DNA of 64,000 nucleotides, from the NCBI RefSeq assembly GCF_022747945.1, contig NZ_JALDST010000001.1, positions 2,418,001 through 2,482,000 of the forward strand, written 5' to 3'. This DNA comes from Micromonospora sp. R77. GTDB lineage: Bacteria > Actinomycetota > Actinomycetes > Mycobacteriales > Micromonosporaceae. Each line of letters starts with the position of its first letter. The first letter of the stretch is position 1. The position numbers were made by a program, and so were the translations under genes. The notes beneath the pieces are model-generated. The model ran no database searches, was not told where the DNA came from, and worked only from the letters and a program-made list of their open reading frames with translations. This document shows positions 8,019 to 16,161 of the stretch, one piece after another.

Positions 8019-8884
8019 TCGTCTCCTCTGTTCACGGCTGCCGGGCGGGCGAGGCGGGGGCGGCCGGTGGCGCGCCAGACGGCGAGGGCGTCGGCGGTGC
8101 CCTGGACGTCGTGCACGCGTACCCCCCAGGCGCCGGCGGCGACGGCGAGCACGCTGGTGGCGATGGTGGCCGCCTCGCGCCCGGCGGTCGGCCGGGGGGT
8201 GCCGTCCGGGCCGGCGAGGAGCCGGCCCAGGTAGGACTTGCGGCTCGCCCCGAACAGCAGCGGGAAGCCGAGGTCGAGCAGCTCCGGCAGGCGGGCGCTG
8301 AGTTCCCAGTTGTGCGCGGCGGTCTTGGCGAAGCCCAGCCCCGGGTCGACGATGATCCGGTCGGCGGCGACCCCGGCGGCGAGCGCCTCGTCGACCCGCT
8401 GCCCCAGCTCGGCGCGGACGTCGGCGACCACGTCGGTGTAGCTGGCCAGCTCGCGCATGCCCCGCGAGTGACCGCGCCAGTGCATCAGCACCCAGGGGCA
8501 GCCGGCGTCGCGGACCACCCGGGCCATGTCCGGGTCGGCGAGACCGCCGGAGACGTCGTTGACCACGTCGGCGCCGGCGGCGAGGGCCGCCTCGGCCACC
8601 CGGGCCCGACTGGTGTCGATGCTGACCGGGATGCCGGCCGCGGTCAGCTCCCGGATCACCGGCAGCACCCGGGCCGTCTCGGTCTGCGCGTCGACCCGGT
8701 CCGCGCCGGGTCGGGTGGATTCGCCACCGACGTCGATAAGGTCCGCGCCGGCCGCGCGCAGTCGCACTCCGTGTCCGACGGCGGCGTCGAGATCGGCGTA
8801 TCTCCCGCCGTCGGAGAAGGAGTCGGGCGTGACGTTGAGGACGCCCATCACCACCGGGGCCTGCGCCCGTACCAGATCGGTCAC
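8015..8884 (-). CDS. folP: Dihydropteroate synthase
   Basis: DHPS (about 289 residues) condenses 6-hydroxymethyl-dihydropterin pyrophosphate with p-aminobenzoate. Signature 1 is VLNVTPDSFSDGG (about residues 15-27) and signature 2 is DVGGESTRPGA (about 51-61). The SIDTSRARV, DVVNDVSGG, MHWRG, IIVDPGLGFAK and GASRKSYLG motifs follow in the usual order. I chose the GTG at 8884 because the homologous region starts there. The frame continues open upstream, but that leader is not protein-like. Sulfonamide-type inhibitors act on this family. The divergent side carries the leader of the secretion locus. Confidence 0.93.
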   Translation of the reverse strand: MTDLVRAQAPVVMGVLNVTPDSFSDGGRYADLDAAVGHGVRLRAAGADLIDVGGESTRPGADRVDAQTETARVLPVIRELTAAGIPVSIDTSRARVAEAALAAGADVVNDVSGGLADPDMARVVRDAGCPWVLMHWRGHSRGMRELASYTDVVADVRAELGQRVDEALAAGVAADRIIVDPGLGFAKTAAHNWELSARLPELLDLGFPLLFGASRKSYLGRLLAGPDGTPRPTAGREAATIATSVLAVAAGAWGVRVHDVQGTADALAVWRATGRPRLARPAAVNRGDE

Positions 8885-8962
8885 GACTAGACCGTACCGG
8901 TCGTGGAGAGGGGTTCCCGCAGCCCGGGGCGGGGCCGTCCGCAGCGCCCCTGACATGCGAAT

Positions 8963-8978
8963 TGGAACAGGTGTACGA
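8963..8978. promoter_or_regulatory. LexA-like dyad candidate upstream of the secretion locus
   Basis: TGGAAC-AGGT-GTACGA matches the actinobacterial SOS box TCGAAC-N4-GTTCGA at 10 of 12 fixed positions. It lies in the intergenic region between folP and the first secretion gene. The match is imperfect, so a chance occurrence is possible. Confidence 0.3.
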
Positions 8979-9072
8979 TCGGTCGTCCGGGCCGGATCGG
9001 GTCGAGTCTTCGCGGGTTGTCGCAAAGGGGGCCGGCCCGTACGCTTTGGAATTGCCCAGCAGAGAGACGGCG

Positions 9073-9189
9073 AAGCCTGGAGGGAGGGCCGAAGCGGGAT
9101 AAATCCCCCCAAAGCTCACCACCCTCCGTGGTGGGTGACAAACCCAGCGTCGCCGACGCTGAGCACACCGAGCACATCCCGCCAGGCTT
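9073..9189 (+). ncRNA. Putative structured leader RNA of the type IV secretion-like operon
   Basis: Bases 9073-9085 pair with 9177-9189 (12 pairs, one A-G mismatch). They enclose three local inverted repeats: GGGA/TCCC at 9096-9107, CACCAC/GTGGTG at 9117-9133 and AGCGTC/GACGCT at 9146-9160. This makes a closed three-way-or-more junction ending 50 bases before the first gene's GTG. No open frame of natural composition covers it and I do not recognise a known riboswitch class. It may be a cis-regulatory leader. The remaining sequence from 8885 to 9239 shows no gene. Confidence 0.45.
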
Positions 9190-9239
9190 GACTACTGCAC
9201 CACCGCGGCACCGCCGGCCGCGACATGGGGAGGTTTCCA

Positions 9240-9554
9240 GTGATCGCCATCGAGCTCATGGGGACGGTGACGTCCACCGTCGACCACGCGCTCCACACCC
9301 TGGCGTCGACTCCACTCGCCGAGCCGGCTCCCAAGGGCATCGACACCAACGGCATCGTCACCTTCTTCGCCAGCAAGATCGCGCCGATCCTGCTCGCCGT
9401 GCTCGGCGTCATCTTCATCGGCCGCGCCAGCCGGGGCGAGATCTCCAAGGTGCTCACCAGTTCGGCCATCGCCATCGTCGGCCTGGCCTTCATCGCCGGC
9501 GCCGCCACACTCTTCTTCGTCGGTGACTACCTGATCGACCTGATCTTCCAATAG
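9240..9554 (+). CDS. Small two-helix membrane protein, VirB2/TrbC-like pilin candidate
   Basis: This 104-residue protein has two hydrophobic helices (about residues 41-62, FASKIAPILLAVLGVIFIG, and 74-102) separated by a short basic loop (RASRGEISKV). That is the topology of VirB2/TrbC-type pilin subunits and of small TcpD/TcpF-type proteins. I chose the GTG at 9240 because GGGGAGG lies six bases upstream; an in-frame ATG at 9225 would place that site inside the gene. It heads the cluster leading to the VirB4-like ATPase. Assignment rests on size, topology and context, not on a diagnostic motif. Confidence 0.65.
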   Translation: MIAIELMGTVTSTVDHALHTLASTPLAEPAPKGIDTNGIVTFFASKIAPILLAVLGVIFIGRASRGEISKVLTSSAIAIVGLAFIAGAATLFFVGDYLIDLIFQ

Positions 9555-9566
9555 GACCGGGCGACA

Positions 9567-9929
9567 ATGCGGCTGCGCACCGACGACGACATCTACCGGG
9601 CCCGCCTGGTCTACCTCGGGCCGCCCGGCTACACCCTTCCCGTCCACCTGCCGTACGCCCAGTACGGCCTGTTCATGCTGCTCGTACCCCTCTACATGTT
9701 CATCCACTGGTTGTTCACGTTGCAGGTGGAACTCTTCCCCGCCTGGGAGATCGCCCTCGCCATCGTGACCACCTCGTTCATCTTCCGGCACGTCGACCCG
9801 GACCGGCCGGCGCGGATGGTCATCCGTACCGCGCTGACCGACTGGCGACGCACCCGGGAGCCGGCCGCCGAGCTGCGCGACCCGCGCCTGCGGGCGAGCC
9901 GGATCAGGATCCGGGAGGAACTGGCATGA
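9567..9929 (+). CDS. VirB3/PrgI-like inner membrane protein of the secretion locus
   Basis: This 120-residue protein has a cytoplasmic N-terminus (MRLRTDDDIYRARLVYLG), a hydrophobic hairpin at about residues 34-75 and a basic C-terminal region (PARMVIRTALTDWRRTREP). The layout, size and location immediately before a VirB4-family ATPase match VirB3/PrgI/TcpE-type subunits, which anchor VirB4 at the membrane. There is no enzymatic motif. It starts 12 bases after the preceding small membrane gene and is almost certainly in the same operon. Confidence 0.7.
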   Translation: MRLRTDDDIYRARLVYLGPPGYTLPVHLPYAQYGLFMLLVPLYMFIHWLFTLQVELFPAWEIALAIVTTSFIFRHVDPDRPARMVIRTALTDWRRTREPAAELRDPRLRASRIRIREELA

Positions 9930-9979
9930 CCGGGCGTACACACGGGCAGTCGAACCACGCGGGTGAGGCGGTCGCATGA
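9926..9979 (+). CDS. 17-residue mini-ORF bridging the VirB3-like and VirB4-like genes
   Basis: An ATG at 9926 overlaps the stop of the VirB3-like gene (ATGA). It reads MTGRTHGQSNHAGEAVA and stops at 9977-9979, overlapping the VirB4-like start (again ATGA). It may be a translational-coupling relay, the displaced true N-terminus of VirB4 (given the indels elsewhere), or chance. No conserved feature is visible. Confidence 0.25.
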   Translation: MTGRTHGQSNHAGEAVA

Positions 9980-12900
9980 ATCGCTCGTCCACGCCGGGTT
10001 CCCCGGCAGGCCGTCAGGTCGGCCCGCACGGTAACCGAGCGCGATCGTTCGACTACCCGACGGATGAGGAGCTGGACGAGGTCGAACTCGACCCCGCCCT
10101 GCTGAGCGCCCCTGGGCACGGCCGCGTCGGTGTCTTCCAGCCGCCCCGGCCGACCGCGCAGCGCGCCGCGTCGGCCGGCGAGCAGCCCGTGCTCCCCGAC
10201 GGTGGTGACATCGACTCGCCCTTCCTCGACCTCTTCGGCGGGGCGCAGCCCGGTGCCCGCCGCCCGGCGTCACTGCCGGCGGGACGGCCCGCGGCGCTGC
10301 CGGCCATCGAGCCGGTGGTGGCACCGCCGCGACGCGGAGTGGGCCGCGAGGCACTGCCGATCCCGCACCAGCACGCGGCGCCCACCGGCCCGGCCGGCGC
10401 ACCCCCGTCGAGCGCCGACCCGCCCGGACCCCGGACGGCCCGCAGCAGCCGCCGGCACCCCGGCACGCCACCGAGCAGGACCGGCCGGCGGTCCGGCAGG
10501 CACCGGAACCGGACCGGTCGGCGACGCGGCACGCACCGGAATCGGACCGGCCTGCGGTGCGACACGCACCGGAACCGGACCGGCCGGTGGCCCGGTCCCG
10601 CGCGCACACCGACCTCGACGCACCGGCGGGCCGGCCCCTGGAGGTCGACGTGGACCGGCTGGCGGGCCGGTCCCGCGAGGCCGAACTCGACCCACCCGGC
10701 CGACCGCACCGGCTGCCGGACCTTCCGCCGCCGCCCGCTCTCCAGCGTCCGGGCGCGGCGGCCGACCGGGTCGGTGGCGTCGAACCGCGCGCACCGGCCG
10801 GCGGCCCGGACCCGGGTGCCGCACCAGGCCGGGGACCGGCTCCCCGCGCTCCGACCGACCGTCGACCCCGACCTGACCGAACCGGAGCCGGAGCTCCCGG
10901 CCGGGCCGCCGGCTCTGGACGGTGCGCCGGCCACCGGAGTCGGCCACGACATGGCCGCGCCGCCCGCCCGCGAGCTCACCGGGCCGCCGGCCCGCGACGT
11001 CGCCGCTCCGCCGGGCCGCGAGGTGGCCCCACCTCGGCAGCGGTCGGCCGCCGAGCGCCGCGACCGACCCGTCAAGCCGACCCGGGTACGCCCCCCGAAG
11101 ATCAAGTTCGGTGACCGCGATCCCGCCATCGACCTGGCCGTCACCGAGATCGCGGGCCACCTCACCTTCACCCCCAACACGGTCACCGCCTGGTACTGGC
11201 TGCCCGAGGTGCGGTGGGCGTTCCGGCCCGACGCGGAGCGGGAGGCGCTGCTCTCTGCCATCTCCGAGCAGTACGCCGGCCTCGCCGGCTTCCGACTGCA
11301 CCTGCGCCGCACCACCCGGCCGTTCCCCGCCGACGAGTGGGCCCGCACCATCGACGCGCACACCGCGTCGCCGCTGCCCGACGTCCCCGGCACCCAGGGC
11401 TGGGCCGACCACCTGGTCGCCGCCCAGCGGCACCTGATGGCGGTCAACCACGCCGAGGGGCAGACCTACCTCGGTGTCACCTTCGCCCGGCGCTCGCTCG
11501 GCGACTCGCTCACCGAGCGGCTGCTGCGCACCTTCGGCCGGGGCACCGCCGACGCCGAACGACGCAAGCTCGGCCGCACCGTCGAACAGTTCGACGAGGT
11601 GCTCGGCGCGTTCGGCATGCGTGGCCGTCGGGTCACCTCGCAGGAACTGGAGTGGCTGCTCTACCGCTCGGTAGCGCTCTGCATGGCACCGCCCAGCTCG
11701 CTCTCCCCGGTGACGAACGGCCACTGGGAGCGGGGTGACCTGCTCGCCCTCACCGAGCAGGTCGAGCGCTACCGCACCCCGTACGGCTCCACCGTCAAGC
11801 TGGTCAACCGGATGACCGGCGAGGAACGGCACGTCGCCGTGCTGGCCGTCGGCCGGATGGAGCCGTTGGAGATCCCCGAGCGGCACGAGCCGTGGCTGCA
11901 CTTCCACGAGCGGCTGCCGTGGCCGATGGAGATCTCCACCCGGGTCGACATCCTCGGCCCGAACGACTCCTTCCGTAACCTCGAACACCGGCTGCGGATG
12001 ATCCGCTCCCAGCAGCTCGACTACGCCGAGCACGGCATCGACGCGCCGCCCGAGCTGGAACGGCTCGCCAAGCGGGCGCTGGTGATCGGCGACGAGATGA
12101 CCACCGGCCTGCCGGTGGACTCGGCGCGCGCCCACGGCTGGCACCGGATCGCCGTCGGCGGCCGGACCCGCGAGGAGTGCCTGGAACGGGCCCGACGGCT
12201 CATCCAGCTCTACTCACGCGAGCTGCGGATCTCGCTGCAGCACCCGAAGAACCAGGACTGGCTGGCCCGCGAGTTCATCCCCGGCGAGCCGATCGCCAAC
12301 ACCGGGTACGTCCGCCGGATGCCGGTCAACCTGCTCGCCGCCGCACTGCCGCAGGCCGCCTCCACCGTCGGCGACCGGCGCGGCGACCTGATCGGGCGGA
12401 CCGCCGGCACCTGCCGCCGGCCGGTCTTCCTGGACCTGCACTTCCCGATGGAGGTGCGGGAACGCTCCGGCCTGGCGGTCTTCGTCGCCGAGCCGGGCGG
12501 TGGCAAGTCGACCCTGCTCGGCGCGCTCGGCTACCTCGCCGCCCGGCGCGGGGTCCAGGTCACCCTGCTGGACCCGTCCGGCCCGCTGGCCCGGCTCTGC
12601 GCCATGCCGGAGCTGCGGCCGTACGCGCGGGTGCTCAACCTGACCGGTTCCGAGCAGGGCACCCTGGCGCCGTACTCGCTGATCCCGACACCGCTGCGCA
12701 GCGAGTTCGGAGTGGGCGCGGCCGGCGACCGGGAGTTCGAGATCGCCGTCTCCAACGCCCGCGCCGAGCGCCGGATGCTGGTGCAGGACATCTGCATGAT
12801 GCTGGTGCCGCCGCAGGTCGCGCGCGAGTCGAGCACCGCCACCCTGTTCCGGCACGCCGTACGCCAGGTGCCGGCGGAGGAGACCTCCACCCTGGACGAC

Positions 12901-13662
12901 GTGGTCGCCTGCCTGCAAGGGCTGGACGACGACGCCGGCCGGGAACTGGCCAACCTGCTGCTGGACACCGCCGAGATGCCGCTGGCGATGCTCTTCTTCG
13001 GCCGGCCGCCTGAAGGGCTGCTCGGCGCCGACGCGGCGCTCACCGTGATCACCATGGCCGGGCTGCGGCTGCCCGACCTCAAGATCGAGCGGGAGTACTG
13101 GTCCGCCGAGGAGGCGCTCGCCCTGCCGATGCTGCACACCGCGCACCGCCTCGCGGTCCGGCGCTGCTACGGCGGGTCGATGGCGTCCCGCAAGCTGGTC
13201 GGCCTGGACGAGGCGCACTTCATGGAGGGCTGGCGGTCCGGCCGGTCGTTCCTGGTCCGGCTCGCCCGCGACTCCCGCAAGTGGAACCTAGCCGCGCTGG
13301 TCGCCTCGCAGAACCCGAAGGACATCCTCGGCCTCGACGTGCAGAACCTGGTCTCCACCGTCTTCGTCGGCCGGATCGCCGAGGACTCCGAGATCGCCTC
13401 CGAGGCGCTCCGGCTGCTCCGGGTCCCGGTCAACGACGGCTACGAGGCGACCCTCGCCTCGCTCTCCCAGGCGGACGCCGGCTCGGCCGCCCGCCTCGGC
13501 TTCCGCGAGTTCGTCATGCGGGACGTCGACGGCCGGGTGCAGAAGGTCCGGGTCGACGTGTCGTACGTCGACGGACTGCTGGAACACCTCGACACCACTC
13601 CCGCCGCGGTCGCCCAGGCCGCTGCGCTGCTGCCGACCATCCTGCCTGACCTGGAGGCGTGA
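9976..13662 (+). CDS. VirB4/TraC-family secretion ATPase with long disordered N-terminal extension
   Basis: This 1228-residue protein is a VirB4-type ATPase that would power substrate movement or pilus assembly in a type IV secretion apparatus. Residues about 1-370 are Pro/Arg/Ala-rich linker. A VirB4 N-terminal-like region (about 375-800) follows. Walker A is EPGGGKSTLL (about 840), Walker B is VGLDEAHFMEGW (about 1075), and the SQNPKDI and RIAEDSEIA motifs (about 1111 onward) are typical of VirB4 C-terminal domains. Between about 10430 and 10815 the open frame is Arg-rich while another frame gives natural Glu/Asp-containing repeats. This implies two compensating indels inside the linker; the catalytic part is intact. 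The ATG at 9976 is coupled to the preceding mini-ORF. Confidence 0.9.
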   Translation: MNRSSTPGSPAGRQVGPHGNRARSFDYPTDEELDEVELDPALLSAPGHGRVGVFQPPRPTAQRAASAGEQPVLPDGGDIDSPFLDLFGGAQPGARRPASLPAGRPAALPAIEPVVAPPRRGVGREALPIPHQHAAPTGPAGAPPSSADPPGPRTARSSRRHPGTPPSRTGRRSGRHRNRTGRRRGTHRNRTGLRCDTHRNRTGRWPGPARTPTSTHRRAGPWRSTWTGWRAGPARPNSTHPADRTGCRTFRRRPLSSVRARRPTGSVASNRAHRPAARTRVPHQAGDRLPALRPTVDPDLTEPEPELPAGPPALDGAPATGVGHDMAAPPARELTGPPARDVAAPPGREVAPPRQRSAAERRDRPVKPTRVRPPKIKFGDRDPAIDLAVTEIAGHLTFTPNTVTAWYWLPEVRWAFRPDAEREALLSAISEQYAGLAGFRLHLRRTTRPFPADEWARTIDAHTASPLPDVPGTQGWADHLVAAQRHLMAVNHAEGQTYLGVTFARRSLGDSLTERLLRTFGRGTADAERRKLGRTVEQFDEVLGAFGMRGRRVTSQELEWLLYRSVALCMAPPSSLSPVTNGHWERGDLLALTEQVERYRTPYGSTVKLVNRMTGEERHVAVLAVGRMEPLEIPERHEPWLHFHERLPWPMEISTRVDILGPNDSFRNLEHRLRMIRSQQLDYAEHGIDAPPELERLAKRALVIGDEMTTGLPVDSARAHGWHRIAVGGRTREECLERARRLIQLYSRELRISLQHPKNQDWLAREFIPGEPIANTGYVRRMPVNLLAAALPQAASTVGDRRGDLIGRTAGTCRRPVFLDLHFPMEVRERSGLAVFVAEPGGGKSTLLGALGYLAARRGVQVTLLDPSGPLARLCAMPELRPYARVLNLTGSEQGTLAPYSLIPTPLRSEFGVGAAGDREFEIAVSNARAERRMLVQDICMMLVPPQVARESSTATLFRHAVRQVPAEETSTLDDVVACLQGLDDDAGRELANLLLDTAEMPLAMLFFGRPPEGLLGADAALTVITMAGLRLPDLKIEREYWSAEEALALPMLHTAHRLAVRRCYGGSMASRKLVGLDEAHFMEGWRSGRSFLVRLARDSRKWNLAALVASQNPKDILGLDVQNLVSTVFVGRIAEDSEIASEALRLLRVPVNDGYEATLASLSQADAGSAARLGFREFVMRDVDGRVQKVRVDVSYVDGLLEHLDTTPAAVAQAAALLPTILPDLEA
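10461..10595 (+). repeat. 33-bp tandem repeats coding for an 11-residue unit in the VirB4 linker
   Basis: Read in the frame starting at 10482, the DNA encodes consecutive units RPAVRQAPEPD, RSATRHAPESD and RPAVRHAPEPD (10482-10580), with partial units on both sides. The current virB4-like open frame reads the same DNA as Arg/Thr/Asn-rich repeats. The repeats support the view that the natural frame here differs from the open one. Confidence 0.7.
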
Positions 13663-13663
13663 C

Positions 13664-15607
13664 ATGGCGAGGGCCCGGGCACGGATCACGGCGCTCCTCC
13701 TCGCGCTCGGCGTACTCGCCGTGGCCACCGTCGCCTGGCCGGTGCTCGGGACGACACCGGCGTACGGCGCGACACCGGTCGCCCAGGCCCGGGCCGAGCT
13801 GTGCAGCACCAAGGAGTGGCAGGCCGACTTCCGCGCCTGCGTCGCCAAGCTCCAGGAGGTCAGCCAGGACCAGGTCGAGTGCCGCAACGCCCCGGTCCCC
13901 GACGCGCCGGACTCCGGCCTGGCGGGCTGGTTCGCCGCCCGCCCGGACTCCGCCAAGCTGCCCGGCCCGAAGGGGCTCTACAGCGACTACGGCTACGCCG
14001 GCTACAGCTACACCACGTACGACGTGGACGGCGGGTGCGCGTCGTCGGTGCTGCACCCGGACTACCGCTTCACCACGATGGTGGCGAACGGGGAGTTCAT
14101 GTTCGCCGACGCGGTGATCGGCGCCTCCAACGCCCTGCGCGAGCGCGCCTGGGATCCCCGCTCGATGTGGCGCTGGGCGGACCCGCTGGTGGAGCAGGCC
14201 ACCAAGGCCGTCTACCAGAAGGTGTTCAGCGTCTTCGGCATCATCACGCTCTGCGTGGTCGGCCTCTATCTGCTCTGGCGCTCGCGCCAGTCGGACATGA
14301 GCAACGCGATGACCACGGCCGGCTGGGCGCTGCTGGTGATGGTGGCGGTCACCGCCCTGGCCGCATGGCCGGTCAAGTCGGCGAACATCGCCGACAACAC
14401 CCTGGTCACCACCCTCGGCGTCGTCCACGACGCCGTCGGCCCGGCGACCAGGGACCTCCCACCCGGCCAGTGCGACGACCCCACTCACCCTGAGGCGTGC
14501 AAGGACCACCGCCCCCCGGCCGTACGGGCCAGTGACACGGCGACCGAGACGATGCTCTACCGGAACTGGCTGCGCGGCGTCCTCGGCTCGGCCGACAGCG
14601 AGACCGCGAAGAAGTACGGCCCGGCGCTCTACGACGCCAAGTCGCTCTCGTGGGAAGAACTCGAGAAGCTCCGCAAGAACCCGGCTACCCGCGAAGCGAC
14701 CATCAAGGCCAAGCAGCAGCAGTGGGCCCGGGTCGCGGAGCAGATCAAGTCGGAGGACCCGGAGGCGTACCAGTATCTCCAGGGCGTCCGGGACATGGAC
14801 CGGATCGGTGCGGGCTTCATCGCGGTGCTGGCCTCGCTGCTCTTCGCGATGTTCGACCTGACCGCCTCGGTGCTGGTGCTGCTCGGCTTCCTGATCTTCC
14901 GGTGGGCGGTGATCGCCGCACCGATCCTCGGCACGGTGGGTCTGATGCGTCCGGCGAGCGCCGGTCTGCGTCGACTGGCGAACGCCGTGGTCGCGGCCGT
15001 CTTCAACATCGCCATCTTCGGCACCGGCGCGGCCGTCTACCTCTTCGCGGTCGACCTGATCATGAACACACCGACCCTGCCGGGCTGGCTGCAGGTGGTG
15101 CTGGTCTGGCTCTGCGGCGTGGTGGGCTGGCTGCTGCTGCGCCCGTACCGGCGGATCACCCAGCTCGGGGGCAAGGACGGCAGCGAGGCGGTCAGCTCGG
15201 CCGGATCGTGGCACCGCCGCTTCTTCCGGGACATGCGGGTGGCGGCCCGGCTCGACGTGGTCGAGCCCGGCGGCACCGCCGAACCGGCGATCGGCCGGCG
15301 ACGCGGGCCGTTGCTGGAACAGACGAACCTGCGGCCGGAGGCGCGGCACGAGGACCCGTCGCACTCCGCCACCACCGCGACGGAACGGCAGCGGCCGGAC
15401 GGTCAGGAGCGGGCGGACGAGGCTCCGCCGCCGGAGCGGCAGTCGGCCGGCGGCCGGACCGCGCCGCGTCCCCGGCGTCACCAGCCGGCCAGCTGGACCG
15501 AACCGGACGTACCGGAGGAGGCGCCTTCCTTCGCCGTCTACCGTCCCGACTCGGCCGAGCGCGCACCGGCGAACCCGACCCCCCGGGTGCGCTCCGAGGC
15601 CCGGTGA
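13664..15607 (+). CDS. Polytopic membrane protein, VirB6/TrbL-like channel component
   Basis: This 647-residue protein has an N-terminal signal peptide (about residues 1-37, cleavage near YGATP) and an extracytoplasmic Cys-containing domain of about 150 residues. Helices lie at about 188-206 and 218-236, with a soluble loop to about 380. A cluster of helices (about 383-413, 418-432, 443-465, 477-493) precedes a charged, Pro-rich cytoplasmic tail. VirB6/TrbL/TcpH-type proteins have such multi-helix cores downstream of VirB4. It starts one base after the VirB4-like stop. No sequence motif proves function; topology and context support the call. Confidence 0.75.
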   Translation: MARARARITALLLALGVLAVATVAWPVLGTTPAYGATPVAQARAELCSTKEWQADFRACVAKLQEVSQDQVECRNAPVPDAPDSGLAGWFAARPDSAKLPGPKGLYSDYGYAGYSYTTYDVDGGCASSVLHPDYRFTTMVANGEFMFADAVIGASNALRERAWDPRSMWRWADPLVEQATKAVYQKVFSVFGIITLCVVGLYLLWRSRQSDMSNAMTTAGWALLVMVAVTALAAWPVKSANIADNTLVTTLGVVHDAVGPATRDLPPGQCDDPTHPEACKDHRPPAVRASDTATETMLYRNWLRGVLGSADSETAKKYGPALYDAKSLSWEELEKLRKNPATREATIKAKQQQWARVAEQIKSEDPEAYQYLQGVRDMDRIGAGFIAVLASLLFAMFDLTASVLVLLGFLIFRWAVIAAPILGTVGLMRPASAGLRRLANAVVAAVFNIAIFGTGAAVYLFAVDLIMNTPTLPGWLQVVLVWLCGVVGWLLLRPYRRITQLGGKDGSEAVSSAGSWHRRFFRDMRVAARLDVVEPGGTAEPAIGRRRGPLLEQTNLRPEARHEDPSHSATTATERQRPDGQERADEAPPPERQSAGGRTAPRPRRHQPASWTEPDVPEEAPSFAVYRPDSAERAPANPTPRVRSEAR

Positions 15608-16161
15608 GTGCGATGCGACGGGCGCTGGAGTTCCTCTTCACCCGGGTCCTGCGGTCCCGGCTCGGCATCGCGGTGGTGATCGCCGTCCTGGTCTTCGGGG
15701 TGATCGGCGCCGCCCGACTGGTCGCCGGTCCGACCGACCCGACGAGCGGCCTCAGCAACCGGCCGGCCGAGCCGATCAGCACGGTCGACCCGGAGGCCGG
15801 TGACGACGGTGTGCTGGCGTCGGCGGCCCCGGCCTCGCCGAAGACCCGCCCGGGCGAGCTGACGCCCGAGCAGACCGCCGACCGCTTCACCACCGCCTGG
15901 CTGGGCGGCCCGGGCAGCAGCGGTGACGAGTGGCAGGCCCGGCTGCGTCCGCTCTCCACGTCCGCCCTCACCGAGAAGCTGACCGGCGCGGACCCGGAGA
16001 GCGTTCCGGCGCGGCGGGTGACCGGTGCGGTCACCCTCCGACCCCGGACCGACGCCTTCGTCGAGGCGCTGATCCCCCTCGACAACGGTCGGCTCCGACT
16101 CGAACTGGTGGCCCCCGACGGCCGGTGGCTCGTGGACGCGGTGGACTGGGAGCGGCAATGA
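15604..16161 (+). CDS. Single-pass protein with VirB8/TcpC-like NTF2 fold
   Basis: This protein of about 185 residues has one transmembrane helix (about residues 18-38, LGIAVVIAVLVFGVIGAARLV), a Pro/Ala-rich stalk and a C-terminal domain of about 95 residues (TADRFTTAWLGGPG ... WLVDAVDWERQ). That is the pattern of NTF2-like domains in VirB8 and TcpC, which scaffold type IV secretion channels. The GTG at 15604 overlaps the previous stop (GTGA). An ATG at 15613 is an alternative. The stop overlaps the next start by four bases. Confidence 0.7.
   Translation: MSAMRRALEFLFTRVLRSRLGIAVVIAVLVFGVIGAARLVAGPTDPTSGLSNRPAEPISTVDPEAGDDGVLASAAPASPKTRPGELTPEQTADRFTTAWLGGPGSSGDEWQARLRPLSTSALTEKLTGADPESVPARRVTGAVTLRPRTDAFVEALIPLDNGRLRLELVAPDGRWLVDAVDWERQ

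Noticed and set aside
8900..9240. Known riboswitch (c-di-GMP, c-di-AMP or cobalamin) in the leader
   Set aside because: A GACGGCGAAGCC stretch faintly recalls the c-di-GMP consensus, but the tetraloop-receptor and flanking helices do not fit. No cobalamin or ydaO consensus box was found.
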